Below, piece by piece: positions 7,792-15,968 of a stretch of 31,334 nucleotides of DNA (position 1 is its first letter; the number at the start of each line of letters is the position of its first letter). The position numbers and the translations under genes were made by a program. The stretch spans positions 1-31,334 of the forward strand of contig JBMNQG010000017.1 of the NCBI GenBank assembly GCA_050944015.1, written 5' to 3'. Under the pieces are notes generated by a model that was not told the DNA's origin, ran no database searches, and saw only the letters and a list, made by a program, of their open reading frames with translations. This DNA comes from DUOX01 sp050944015 (GTDB taxonomy: Bacteria > Bacillota > Clostridia > Oscillospirales > Oscillospiraceae).

Positions 7792-7813
7792 ATGATACAG
7801 CTATGATATAGCG
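7792..7813. repeat. Tandem 11-mer in the nitroreductase leader
   Basis: ATGATACAGCT (7792-7802) is followed directly by ATGATATAGCG (7803-7813), nine of eleven matching, one helical turn apart, between the promoter and the ribosome site. Repeated half-sites on one DNA face suit an AraC-type regulator, and one is encoded by the next gene. This is an inference. Confidence 0.3.
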
Positions 7814-7846
7814 GTTTTCATTACACATAAACAAAAACGGCATAAC

Positions 7847-7858
7847 AGCTTATAAGCT
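7847..7858. promoter_or_regulatory. 12-bp perfect palindrome at the nitroreductase transcription start
   Basis: AGCTTATAAGCT directly abuts the -10 box (7859-7864) and would span the start site. A bound protein would block initiation, so it is a candidate operator; no regulator can be assigned. Confidence 0.35.
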
Positions 7859-7886
7859 ATTATACCATTTTACGGAAATATTGCAA
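7859..7886 (-). promoter_or_regulatory. SigA promoter of the nitroreductase-araC unit
   Basis: Minus strand: TTGCAA (7886-7881), 16 bases, TATAAT (7864-7859). Transcription would begin near 7852, leaving a leader of about 90 bases. Confidence 0.7.
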
Positions 7887-7890
7887 CAAT

Positions 7891-7922
7891 AAACAGGGGC
7901 ACAAGCGCCCATGCCCCTGTTT
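7891..7922 (-). terminator. Terminator after GAPDH
   Basis: The arms AAACAGGGGCA and TGCCCCTGTTT (11 bp) enclose a 10-base loop, ten bases past the gap stop codon. On the minus strand the stem ends TTTATTGTTG, a weak T tract. Position and stem strength support a terminator. Confidence 0.75.
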
Positions 7923-7931
7923 GCACTTATA

Positions 7932-8999
7932 TTAAGCTGTCTTCTGGTTTTTTTCTTCTGGATAATCTACCACCGACGCCTCTTTTCCCGCGAATTGGCA
8001 ATCCACGGAATACATATGGGCGATGAGGTCCAAAATCTTGTTGGAATAGCCCCACTCGTTGTCGTACCAGGCCACCAGCTTGACGAACCTGTCGTTCAGG
8101 GCTATGCCCGCATTGGCGTCAAATATGCAGGTTCTGGGGTCGGTAATGAAGTCGGAGGAAACCACGTCTTCCTCAGTGTAGCCCATAATGCCCTTCATCT
8201 CGTTTTCTGAGGCCCTCCTGACCGCCTGGCAGATTTCCTCGTAACTGGCCGGCTTTGCCAGATGAACAGTAAGGTCAACCACCGACACGTCCAGGGTGGG
8301 AACGCGGAAGGCCATGCCCGTCAGTTTCCCGTTAAGCTCCGGGATAACCTTGCCCACAGCTACGGCGGCGCCTGTCGAGGAAGGAATAATATTTCCCGCA
8401 GCTGCTCTGCCTCCCCGCCAGTCCTTCACCGTGGCGCCGTCCACCGTCTTTTGCGTGGCGGTGGTGGAATGAACCGTGGTCATAAGTCCTTCGACAATGC
8501 CAAAATTGTCGTTTATCACCTTTGCCAGGGGCGCCAGGCAGTTGGTGGTGCAGGAAGCGTTGGACATTATATTCATCGAGGGCTCATAAGCGCTGTGATT
8601 CACGCCCATAACGAACATAGGCGCGTCCTTGGAGGGAGCGGATATTACCACCTTTTTGGCCCCGGCCTTAAGATGTCCTCCCGCGAACTCCGTGGCGGTG
8701 AACCGGCCGGTGGACTCCACGATGTACTCCGCTCCCACCTCGTTCCAGGGTATCTCCGCCGGGTCCTTTACGGAAAACACGCGGATTTCCCTGCCGTTGA
8801 CTATTATGCTGTTGTCGGTGCTCTCCACCTGGCCCTGAAACCTGCCGTGCACCGAATCGTACTTAAGCAGGTACGCCATATAATCGGGAGAAAGCAAATC
8901 GTTAATGCCGACAAACTCAATATCGTCTCTCGACAATCCGGCTCTAAACACCAGCCTTCCTATGCGTCCAAAGCCATTGATGCCTACTTTGATCTTCAT
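7932..8999 (-). CDS. gap: Glyceraldehyde-3-phosphate dehydrogenase, type I
   Basis: Start ATG 8999 (MKIKVGINGFGRIGRLVFRA) follows AAAGGGCGG; a TTG at 9017 lies upstream of that site. The 355-residue enzyme oxidises glyceraldehyde-3-phosphate to 1,3-bisphosphoglycerate with NAD+ and phosphate in glycolysis. The nucleotide fold GINGFGRIGR (6-15), catalytic SNASCTTNCLAPL with Cys150, and His177 in TTVHSTTATQKTVDG are all present. The C-terminus carries about 15 residues beyond the typical end (AGKEASVVDYPEEKNQKTA). It stands alone between its own promoter and terminator, not in the usual gap-pgk-tpi operon. In clostridia this type is generally NAD-dependent; specificity is not proven here. Confidence 0.97.
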   Translation of the reverse strand: MKIKVGINGFGRIGRLVFRAGLSRDDIEFVGINDLLSPDYMAYLLKYDSVHGRFQGQVESTDNSIIVNGREIRVFSVKDPAEIPWNEVGAEYIVESTGRFTATEFAGGHLKAGAKKVVISAPSKDAPMFVMGVNHSAYEPSMNIMSNASCTTNCLAPLAKVINDNFGIVEGLMTTVHSTTATQKTVDGATVKDWRGGRAAAGNIIPSSTGAAVAVGKVIPELNGKLTGMAFRVPTLDVSVVDLTVHLAKPASYEEICQAVRRASENEMKGIMGYTEEDVVSSDFITDPRTCIFDANAGIALNDRFVKLVAWYDNEWGYSNKILDLIAHMYSVDCQFAGKEASVVDYPEEKNQKTA

Positions 9000-9065
9000 G
9001 AGAATCCGCCCTTTCAAACTCTCGCATAATATATGTCAAATGTATCATACGTTTGTGATATTAGC

Positions 9066-9094
9066 ATTATACGCCATAACTGGTAATTTGTAAA
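9066..9094 (-). promoter_or_regulatory. Strong SigA promoter of gap
   Basis: Minus strand: TTTACA (9094-9089), 17 bases, TATAAT (9071-9066). Downstream of it, TATCA-N8-TGATA (9043-9060) forms a short dyad between promoter and ribosome site that could be an operator (weak). The rest of the 9000-9328 gap is AT-rich; it holds a TATAAT at 9263-9268 that may have served the neighbouring pseudogene, without a good -35. Confidence 0.8.
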
Positions 9095-9328
9095 GCCTAA
9101 AAACTAATTTTTGAAATAAAAATTTTATTCAGCCGCTTTTCATGGATTATGATTTGTATTTGCCTCCCTTAAATTCGAGGTAAATATGCTCATTGGCGGT
9201 ACGCAAAATTTTATTCACGGTTTTTGCGGGCATTTTTTCTTTATTTTCGCTCTTTATTGTTCTATAATGGTTTTGTTTTGCATATGCTTTTAATTTGCAC
9301 TTAAAATGACAACGAAGGGGACCCTGTA

Positions 9329-11095
9329 ATGAATCAGTATTACCCGCATTTATTTGAAAGCTTTACCGTCAAAGGCGTGACTTTCCGCAACCGCATATTC
9401 GCCGCGCCCAACATGATGTGCATGATGGACGAAAAGGGATATCCCATGCCGGACATGAGATAGCCTATTACGCGGAAAAGGCCCGGGGCGGCGCGGCCGT
9501 CGTCACCATAGGGGACACGCCTGTGGACAGGGAGCATGCCGCCTCCAATCCACGCAGCTTCTGCCTGGACTACACGAATGGCTGAGCACTTCGCCAGCTG
9601 CGCCGAGCTGCTGAAGGAAGCGGGCTACGACATGTGCCTTATCCACGGCGGCCACGGCTGGCTTCTGCACCAGTTCATCTCACCCTACTACAACAAGCGC
9701 ACGGACGAATACGGGGGGAGCCTTGAAAACCGCGCCAGGTTCCCGCTGATGGTGATAGACCGGGTCCGCCGGCGCGTGGGCGACAGCTTTTTAATCGAAT
9801 ACCGCATGTCCGGCAGCGACCTGCTGAAGGGCGGCCTCTCCATTGATGAGGCGGTGGAATTCGCAAAAATGCTGGACGGCAAGGTGGACTTCATCCACGT
9901 GTCCGCCGGGGTCGACCCGGAGTCCTTCCAGGCCGTACATACCCACCCCACCATATTCCTGCCCCACGGTGTGAATGTGCATTACGCCGCCGTCAAGGCC
10001 GCCGGCGTCAGGACCCCCGTGGTCACCATAGGCGCCATCTGCGACCCTGACATGGCCGAGGAGATACTCGCCGGCGGAAAGGCGGACATAATAGCCATGA
10101 CCCGCGCCCTAATTGCCGACCCCCGCTTCCCGGAAAAGGCCGCCCTTGGCAGGACGAAGGAAATCACCCCCTGCCTGCGGTGCCTGGACTGCCTGGCCAA
10201 CATGCAGGAAAGGGAGCACTTCCAGTGCGCCGTCAACCCCTCCGCCGGCCGGGAGCTGCGGTACCGGAACTACACCACGCCCAAAGGAGCGCAAAAACGT
10301 CCTGGTAGTGGGCGGCGGACCCGCAGGTCTCAAGGCTGCGGCAACTGCCGCGGAAAGGGGCCATCAGGTGACCCTCTGCGAAAAGACGGACGCCCTGGGC
10401 GGCTCCCTCAAGTTCGCCCACCATGACGACCTCAAAATAGACCTGTACCGCCTGAAGGAACTCTCATTTACATGTGCATAAAATCCGGGGCGCAAATCCT
10501 GCTGAACACGGAGGTTACGCCGGAGTATGTGCGGCAAAACGGCTTCGACGCGGTCATCCTCGCCGCCGGCTCCCTGCCGGCGAAGCCCCCCATCCCCGGC
10601 CTTGACGACCCCAGGGTCCAGCACGCCACCGAGGCTTACCGGCAGCCGGACAAGCTGGGAAGACGCGTGGCGGTTCTGGGCGGCGGCCTGATAGGCTGCG
10701 AGGCGGCGCTGTTTCTGGCGAGAGCCGGCCACAGTGTCACCATTGTCGAAATGATGGACAGAGTCGCCCCCGACTCCAACTGGATGCACAGGGAAGACCT
10801 GATGCAGGCCTTTGCGGAGACCCCCAGCCTGCAGGCTCTCACGGGCCTTCGGGTAACCGCCGTCCAGGACGGCAAAACCGTAAAGGCCCGGGACAAGGAC
10901 GGTTTCGAGCATGTCATAGAGGCCGACAGCGTCATATACGCCCTTGGCCTGCGCAGCAACAGGGAAAGCTACGACAGCCTTATCTACTCCGCGCCCCGGG
11001 TCATCCCCGTGGGCGACTGCCTCTCCAACGGCAAGCCCAAAAAGGTCCGGGACGCCCTGCTGGAAGGCTACTGGGCCGCGGTAAGGCTCGGCTGA
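9329..11095 (+). pseudogene. Decayed FadH/enoate-reductase-like flavoenzyme (paralogue of 1837-3807)
   Basis: ATG 9329 behind GAAGGGG opens MNQYYPHLFESFTVKGVTFR, clearly homologous to the intact protein at 1837-3807. The frame is then broken four times. A one-base loss near 9459 gives TAG 9461. An internal deletion of about 70 codons sits near 9575, joining LDYTN to AEHFASCAELLKEAGYD; it removes the loop carrying the family's substrate-binding/catalytic region and shifts frame. One extra base lies in the AAAGGAG tract near 10284, and one base is lost near 10464, before MCIKSGAQILLN. All remaining parts are recognisable in order: HGGHGWLLHQF, EYGGSLENRARFPL, Fe-S motif CLRCLDC, VLVVGGGPAGLKAA, AVLGGGLIGCEAA, and PVGDCLSNGKPKKVRDALLEGY. 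Multiple independent lesions argue for real decay rather than one sequencing error. Confidence 0.9.
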
Positions 11096-11101
11096 ACTAT
11101 A

Positions 11102-11139
11102 AAAAATCCGGCGCCTGAAGCTTCAGGCGCCGGATTTTT
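11102..11139. terminator. Bidirectional terminator between the pseudogene and the DUF1002 gene
   Basis: A perfect 38-base palindrome: arm AAAAATCCGGCGCCTGAAG and its exact complement, centred at 11120/11121. The A and T ends give a U tract on both strands. It ends the convergent transcripts from both sides. Confidence 0.95.
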
Positions 11140-11151
11140 ATTTGTCACATA

Positions 11152-12021
11152 TTATTTCAGCTTGCTGAACAGCTTGCTGAAGAAGTTGCCTATTGCCTCG
11201 AATATCTTTTTTGCGGAATCCACGAATTTGTTGACGGTCTCCCTGTAGCCCGCCATTTTCTTGATTGCCTCCTGAACGGACTCCACCTTTTCCTTAAGCT
11301 CGTCGGTGCTGAGCTTCTCCAGGGAGCGGCACAGCTTGATAAGCTGCTCCACCTGGCCATCGGTAATGGAGACGTTGTACTCATCGGCCAGCTCAAGGAT
11401 TGTGTCCCTGAGCTCCTCGTCCGTCATGTTCTTGGTCTCGTCCAGTATCAGCTTCAGCTCGTTGACTATGGTTACGGCGTCGTAGCTTCCGATTTCGTCG
11501 GCCAGCTCGGCGGTTATCACCAGCTCCTGGGTGCCGACAATCTTGGCCAGCTCGTCCAGGGTCTCTCCCGTAATGTCCTCATAGGCCTTGTAGATTCCGG
11601 TAAGGGCCGCGGTGCCGGACACGGCGAAGGGCGCGGTGACCACGACCTTTGCGTCGTCAATTCCGGCGGTCACAAGGGCGTTTATATACATCTCCCTGGT
11701 GCACCAGCTAATGTTGGAGGTGCTGACGTCCAGGCCTTTGCCCTCGCCCAGAATTTCAATGTAGACGCAGGAAATGGCCCGGGTGCCTATAAGGGAGCTG
11801 TCCACAAGCCCGTCTAAGTACTTGCGCTCCTCGTCGTTTGTTACCTGCAGCTCCTTGACGCTGCCCCGTTCGATATTAAAGGTCCCATAAACCTGTTTAA
11901 TCTGGTCTTCCGTAAGGTTTGCGCCAATTACAGCCCTGGCGTCGCCCTCGTCCAGGGCCAGGGCCGAGCACATGCCGGCCAAAACGAAAACAGACAACAA
12001 AAGCGCAACAATCTTTTTCAT
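11152..12021 (-). CDS. Secreted DUF1002 protein (YpuA-like)
   Basis: ATG 12021 follows AAAGGATG. The 289-residue product has a Sec signal peptide (MKKIVALLLSVFVLAGMCSALA, about 22 residues). The DUF1002 body is recognisable from VIGANLTEDQIKQVY, SCVYIEILGEGKGLDVSTSN, ISWCTREMYINALVTAG and AKVVVTAPFAVSGTAALTGI, as in Bacillus YpuA. The second half is a string of charged amphipathic helices rich in Glu/Lys/Leu, ending in an aromatic-basic helix IGNFFSKLFSKLK that could touch membranes. The function of the family is not established; it is exported and probably acts at the cell surface. I see no clear promoter upstream, only a TATAAT-like box without a good -35. Confidence 0.88.
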   Translation of the reverse strand: MKKIVALLLSVFVLAGMCSALALDEGDARAVIGANLTEDQIKQVYGTFNIERGSVKELQVTNDEERKYLDGLVDSSLIGTRAISCVYIEILGEGKGLDVSTSNISWCTREMYINALVTAGIDDAKVVVTAPFAVSGTAALTGIYKAYEDITGETLDELAKIVGTQELVITAELADEIGSYDAVTIVNELKLILDETKNMTDEELRDTILELADEYNVSITDGQVEQLIKLCRSLEKLSTDELKEKVESVQEAIKKMAGYRETVNKFVDSAKKIFEAIGNFFSKLFSKLK

Positions 12022-12233
12022 AGTATCATCCTTTCATATTGTAAGGAGTATTGTCCAAATATCTAAATTATAATCAGGGATATTTTACTACGTGTCCGCT
12101 GAAAAGTCACTGTATTTTTGACGATAAATCCTAATAAATGTTCCCAAAAATGTAGACATTTTCTTTTTATGAAGGTTTCTTTTCCAATATTTTATTGTTA
12201 TAAATATAACATATAAAATGTACAAAAAAGTAC

Positions 12234-12262
12234 TTGGCAGCGGGTTTTTTTTACGTTATAAT
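12234..12262 (+). promoter_or_regulatory. SigA promoter of the AGCS symporter gene
   Basis: TTGGCA (12234-12239), 17 bases including a run of eight T, TATAAT (12257-12262), 58 bases before the start codon. The remainder of the 12022-12319 gap is very AT-rich and shows nothing else I can support. Confidence 0.82.
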
Positions 12263-12319
12263 GCAAGCTATCAAGCTTATTTGTCTGTTTTTAGGCCAGA
12301 AAAGAAGAGGAGTGTTATA

Positions 12320-13741
12320 ATGGAACTAATCAGCAGAATCAACAATTCCGTAAACAGTTTCGTATGGGGTCCCATTATGCTCGCACTCATTGTAGGCACA
12401 GGCATCTACCTCACCATCCGCTGCAAGTTCCCTCAAGCCGGCCAGTTCGGCTACATGTGGAAAAACACGATTGCCACGCTGTTTAAGAAGGGTGACAAGG
12501 ACGCCCTTGCAACCGACGGCACCAACGTCTCGCCGTTTGCCGCCGTATCCACGGCCCTTGCCTCCACGGTGGGCGTGGGCAACGTGGCCGGCGTTGCGGG
12601 CGCCATTGCCGCCGGCGGACCCGGGGCCATCTTCTGGATGTGGATATCCGCCTTCTTCGGCATGTGCACCAAGTACGCGGAAATCGTCCTTGCCGTTAAT
12701 TTCCGCCAGGTAGCTGAAGACGGCACGCACTACGGCGGCCCGATGTACTACATTGAAAAAGGCTTAAAGTGCAAATGGCTGGCCTGCATCTTCGCGCTTC
12801 TGGGCGGACTTGCCTGCTTCGGTATCGGTGACGCGACCCAGGCTGCGGAAATCTCCGTGGCAGTTAACAACCTTACCGGCGCCAGTTTCGACTCCTCCCT
12901 GATAACAGCGATTATTCTGGCTATCATAGTCGGGGTTGTGGTCATCGGCGGCATTAAGAGAATAAGCACCGTCGCCACATTCCTGGTGCCCTTCATGGCC
13001 CTGTTCTACATAATTATCGGCGTTGTCATCATCCTTGCAAACATCACCGCCATTCCCCACTGCTTCGCCGTAATCTTCAAGAGCGCTTTCAGCCTTGAGG
13101 CTGTCGGCGGCGGCGTCTTCGGCTACGCCATTTTCCTTGCCATGCAAAAGGGCATAGCCCGCGGCGTATTCTCCAACGAGGCGGGCCTCGGCTCCGCTCC
13201 CATCGCCCACGCCGCCTCCTCCACCAAGGACCCGGTTAAGCAGGGTCTCTGGGGCATCTTCGAGGTTTTCATCGACACCATCGTTATCTGCACCATCACC
13301 GGACTGCTGGTTATACTCTCCGGCGTCTACGAAACCTCCGGGCTCACCGGCGGCGCCCTAACCGCCCATGCTGTGGAAACCATGCTGGGCACCGTATGGG
13401 GCGGCCACTTCGTACGTATCGCCCTTTTGCTCTTCGCCCTGTCCACCATCCTGGGCTGGTGCTACTACGGCGAAACCTGCTGGGGCTATCTTACAAACAA
13501 CAACAAGACGGTCACGCTCGTTTTCCGCATTTTCTTCACCCTTGTTTGCTTCATCGGAGCCTGGACGTCTTCTTCCAGCAACATAAGCGATACCTCCGCG
13601 CTCAATCTGGTTTGGAACCTGGCCGACACCCTCAACGGACTTATGGCGATACCCAACCTTATCGGCCTGCTGTTCCTCTCCGGCATAGTTATTAAGCTCA
13701 CCAAGGACCACTTCAACAACAAAAGGCAGCTGAAAAACTAG
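12320..13741 (+). CDS. Sodium:alanine/glycine symporter, AGCS family (AlsT/DagA type)
   Basis: Start ATG 12320 (MELISRINNSVNSFVWGPIM) sits eight bases after GAGGAG. The 473-residue inner-membrane protein has about ten or eleven hydrophobic segments. The family signature is STVGVGNVAGVAGAIAAGGP followed by GAIFWMWISAFFGM (about residues 82-115), with the Na+- and substrate-binding region. Other landmarks are GPMYYIEKGL, KGIARGVFSNEAGLGSAPIA and the C-terminal GWCYYGETCWGYL. It imports small neutral amino acids such as alanine or glycine with sodium. It is monocistronic, with its own promoter and a strong terminator. The exact substrate is inferred from family only. Confidence 0.93.
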   Translation: MELISRINNSVNSFVWGPIMLALIVGTGIYLTIRCKFPQAGQFGYMWKNTIATLFKKGDKDALATDGTNVSPFAAVSTALASTVGVGNVAGVAGAIAAGGPGAIFWMWISAFFGMCTKYAEIVLAVNFRQVAEDGTHYGGPMYYIEKGLKCKWLACIFALLGGLACFGIGDATQAAEISVAVNNLTGASFDSSLITAIILAIIVGVVVIGGIKRISTVATFLVPFMALFYIIIGVVIILANITAIPHCFAVIFKSAFSLEAVGGGVFGYAIFLAMQKGIARGVFSNEAGLGSAPIAHAASSTKDPVKQGLWGIFEVFIDTIVICTITGLLVILSGVYETSGLTGGALTAHAVETMLGTVWGGHFVRIALLLFALSTILGWCYYGETCWGYLTNNNKTVTLVFRIFFTLVCFIGAWTSSSSNISDTSALNLVWNLADTLNGLMAIPNLIGLLFLSGIVIKLTKDHFNNKRQLKN

Positions 13742-13761
13742 CCTGCCGATAAAATAAAAAG

Positions 13762-13799
13762 AAAAACGAGGCCCTCCAAGGTGGAGGGCCTCGTTTTTT
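13762..13799. terminator. Bidirectional terminator between AGCS symporter and pyrophosphatase
   Basis: A 12-bp stem CGAGGCCCTCCA/TGGAGGGCCTCG (13767-13778 and 13782-13793) has a three-base loop, flanked by AAAAA on the left and TTTTTT on the right. It serves both convergent genes. Confidence 0.95.
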
Positions 13800-13813
13800 A
13801 GCGCATGCGCCCG

Positions 13814-14356
13814 TCAGCTGCCGCGGCGGGAACCGAACACCCGGTTGTAGTTGTCAATGGCCTCCCTTACAATTCTCAGGGCGTCCTCCGCGTCGCTGAC
13901 TTCCTTAACCGCGGTTTCCTTGTGCTCCAGCGCCTTGTATACGGAGAAAAAGTGCTTCATCTCGTCGAATACGTGAGGGGGAAGCTGGTCAATGTTCCTA
14001 TAGGTGCTGAACACCGGGTCTTCAAAGGGCACGGCGATTATCTTGTCGTCCAGTTTCCCGCCGTCCAGCATGGATATTACCCCTATTGGGTAGCAGCGCA
14101 CCAGGGTGAGCACGTCCAGCCGTTCCCGGCACAAAACCAGAACGTCCAGCGGGTCGTCGTCGTCTCCCAGGGTACGGGGTATGAAGCCGTAGTTTGCGGG
14201 ATACTGGGTGGAGGTGTAGAGTATCCTGTCCAGGATTATAAGCCCCGTCTCCTTGTCCAGCTCATATTTCTTGTTGCTCCCCTGGGGGATTTCAATCACC
14301 GCTAGAAAGTTGTCCGCCTTGATTCTGCCGGGGTTTATATCGTGCCAAATATTCAT
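13814..14356 (-). CDS. ppa: Inorganic pyrophosphatase, family I
   Basis: ATG 14356 follows AGGGA at eight bases. The 180-residue soluble enzyme hydrolyses pyrophosphate to phosphate and drives biosynthetic reactions forward. Family-I features are IEIPQGSNKKYELDK (21-35), YPANYGFIPRT (52-62) and the metal-binding signature DDDDPLDVLV (65-74), then GVISMLDGGKLDDKIIAVP. Length and motifs match bacterial Ppa. Clostridia often use the unrelated family II (PpaC) or membrane pyrophosphatases, so a family-I enzyme is mildly notable. It has its own promoter and shares a terminator. Confidence 0.95.
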   Translation of the reverse strand: MNIWHDINPGRIKADNFLAVIEIPQGSNKKYELDKETGLIILDRILYTSTQYPANYGFIPRTLGDDDDPLDVLVLCRERLDVLTLVRCYPIGVISMLDGGKLDDKIIAVPFEDPVFSTYRNIDQLPPHVFDEMKHFFSVYKALEHKETAVKEVSDAEDALRIVREAIDNYNRVFGSRRGS

Positions 14357-14446
14357 ATCAACATTCCCTGCTTTCCCGCCAAACAGACCGGCGGGCTGAG
14401 TTTTTAAAACGCTGAAAAACAGTCTTTTCAGGTTATCTTAAAGGCT

Positions 14447-14475
14447 ATTATAAAATACATTATTACCTTTTACAA
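14447..14475 (-). promoter_or_regulatory. SigA promoter of ppa
   Basis: Minus strand: TTGTAA (14475-14470), 17 bases, TATAAT (14452-14447). The 14357-14537 gap holds no other supported element; I see no clear terminator for the aldehyde dehydrogenase gene. Confidence 0.75.
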
Positions 14476-14537
14476 CGGGCGTATGTGACGAAAAGGGGAA
14501 ACCGCCTCTCCTATTTTTATTTAAAATAAAACTTTGA

Positions 14538-15902
14538 CTATTTCAGGAACATGCGTATCAGCTTGAAGTTTTTGTCCGTATAGGGGTGATACCGCATTTT
14601 CATGTCTATCCAGTTGTATTTGTTGACTATGCTGCGGTAGTGGGTAAAAGTGTCGAAGCTCTTCTTCCCGTGGTACGAGCCCATGCCGCTGTTTCCCACG
14701 CCGCCGAAGCCCATGTGGGGAGTGGCCAGGTGTATAATCGTGTCGTTTATACAGCCGCCCCCGAAGGAGCACTCGTCCAGCGCCCTTTTTATTGTCTCCC
14801 TGCTTCCTGTAAACAGGTAGAAAGCCAGCGGCTTTTCCCTGGAGCGGACGAAGGATATGGCCTCGTCGATATGCTTGAAGGTGAGCACCGGCAGTATGGG
14901 GCCGAATATCTCCTCCTGCATTATGGGGGATTCCGGTGTTATGTCAACCAATACTGTGGGCTCGATAAACCTGCGGCTCTCGTCGTAAGCGCCGCCTATA
15001 GCCGCCCTCTCCCCTTCCATCAGCCCCAGCAGGCGGCGGAAGTGCTTTTCGTTCACTATGACGGGCATGTCGCCCATGTCGCCGTCGGGGAAGAAGTCCT
15101 TCAGGGTGTTTTGGTATTCGGATATGAAGGCGTCCCGGAGGCCTTCCTGTATCAGCAGGTAGTCCGGTGCCACGCAGGTCTGGCCGGCGTTGAGGACCTT
15201 GCCGAAGGCCACCCGCCTGGCGGCCAGCTTCAAATCTGCGGTTTCGTCTATTATGACCGGGCTCTTGCCGCCCAGCTCAAGCGTGACGGGGGTAAGGTTT
15301 TTCGCCGCAGCGGCCATGACCACCTTGCCCACGGCCACGCTGCCGGTGAAGAACATGTAGTCGAAGCGCTGCTCCAGGAGCGCGCTGTTTTCCTCTCTGC
15401 CGCCTTCCACCACCGCCACGTATTCCGGCGGGAAAATGCCCTCTATCAGCTCCCGCACGGCCCGGCTGGTGGCGGGGGCGTAGGCCGATGGCTTGATTAC
15501 GGCGCAGTTTCCCGCGGAGATGGCGCCCAACAGCGGGGCAAGGCAAAGCTGCAGCGGGTAGTTCCATGGCGAGATAATCAGCACAACGCCGTAAGGCTCC
15601 GGGGACACAAAGCTGCTGGCGTGGAACTGGGACATGGGCGTCCTCACCCGCCTGTTTTTCACCCACCGGGGAAGATGTTTCACGTGAAACCTTATTTCGT
15701 CCAGCACTATGCCGATTTCGGTCATATAGGTTTCAAAACCCGTCTTGTTCAGGTCGGCCCGCAGTGCCTCGCAGATTTTGTTCTCATTCTGCTGCAGCGC
15801 TCTCTGCAGCTTTCTCAGGGAGTCCAGGCGGAATTCCAGGGGCCGGGTCCTGCCAGACATGAAAAACTCGCGCTGCGCGGCCACGATTTGCGTTATATCC
15901 AT
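14538..15902 (-). CDS. Aldehyde dehydrogenase, class-3 / fatty-aldehyde type (YwdH-like)
   Basis: ATG 15902 is eight bases after AAGGAGG. The 454-residue protein has the short N-terminus of class-3 enzymes. The motifs are SPWNYPLQL with Asn114, KPSAYAP with Lys137 for the cofactor, FTGSVAVG (185-192), general base Glu209 in TLELGGKSP, catalytic Cys243 in NAGQTCVAPDY, and EEIFGPILPV. The C-terminal GGVGNSGMGSYHGKKSFDTF and a hydrophobic tail also resemble ALDH3/fatty aldehyde dehydrogenases. It would oxidise a medium- or long-chain aldehyde to the acid with NAD(P)+. It follows the alcohol dehydrogenase gene by 66 bases, so the two could act in sequence. A parS-like site is embedded at codons 71-76. 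Confidence 0.93.
   Translation of the reverse strand: MDITQIVAAQREFFMSGRTRPLEFRLDSLRKLQRALQQNENKICEALRADLNKTGFETYMTEIGIVLDEIRFHVKHLPRWVKNRRVRTPMSQFHASSFVSPEPYGVVLIISPWNYPLQLCLAPLLGAISAGNCAVIKPSAYAPATSRAVRELIEGIFPPEYVAVVEGGREENSALLEQRFDYMFFTGSVAVGKVVMAAAAKNLTPVTLELGGKSPVIIDETADLKLAARRVAFGKVLNAGQTCVAPDYLLIQEGLRDAFISEYQNTLKDFFPDGDMGDMPVIVNEKHFRRLLGLMEGERAAIGGAYDESRRFIEPTVLVDITPESPIMQEEIFGPILPVLTFKHIDEAISFVRSREKPLAFYLFTGSRETIKRALDECSFGGGCINDTIIHLATPHMGFGGVGNSGMGSYHGKKSFDTFTHYRSIVNKYNWIDMKMRYHPYTDKNFKLIRMFLK
15676..15691. other. parS-like ParB-binding site inside the aldehyde dehydrogenase gene
   Basis: TGTTTCACGTGAAACC matches the bacterial parS consensus TGTTNCACGTGAAACA at 15 of 16 positions, including the complete 14-bp palindrome GTTTCACGTGAAAC (15677-15690). 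The final base is C instead of A. It encodes RFHVKH in the reading frame. ParB (Spo0J) loads at such sites, which in most bacteria cluster near the chromosome origin. Confidence 0.75.
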
Positions 15903-15938
15903 ACAGCCAGCCTCCTTACCAAAAAAATGATAACGGCG

Positions 15939-15960
15939 GTGAAACGCGGGGTTTCCCCGC
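15939..15960 (-). repeat. Intergenic hairpin element, copy 1 (possible attenuator before the aldehyde dehydrogenase gene)
   Basis: In the 66-base gap between alcohol and aldehyde dehydrogenase genes, the minus strand reads GCGGGG-AAA-CCCCGC followed by GTTTCAC. A wider stem CGGCGG/CCGCCG (15962-15957 with 15939-15934) encloses it. This is followed by TTATCATTTTTTT (15933-15921) just before the ribosome site, which is terminator-like. A similar element occurs at 18041-18063. Confidence 0.45.
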
Positions 15961-15968
15961 CGAATCCA

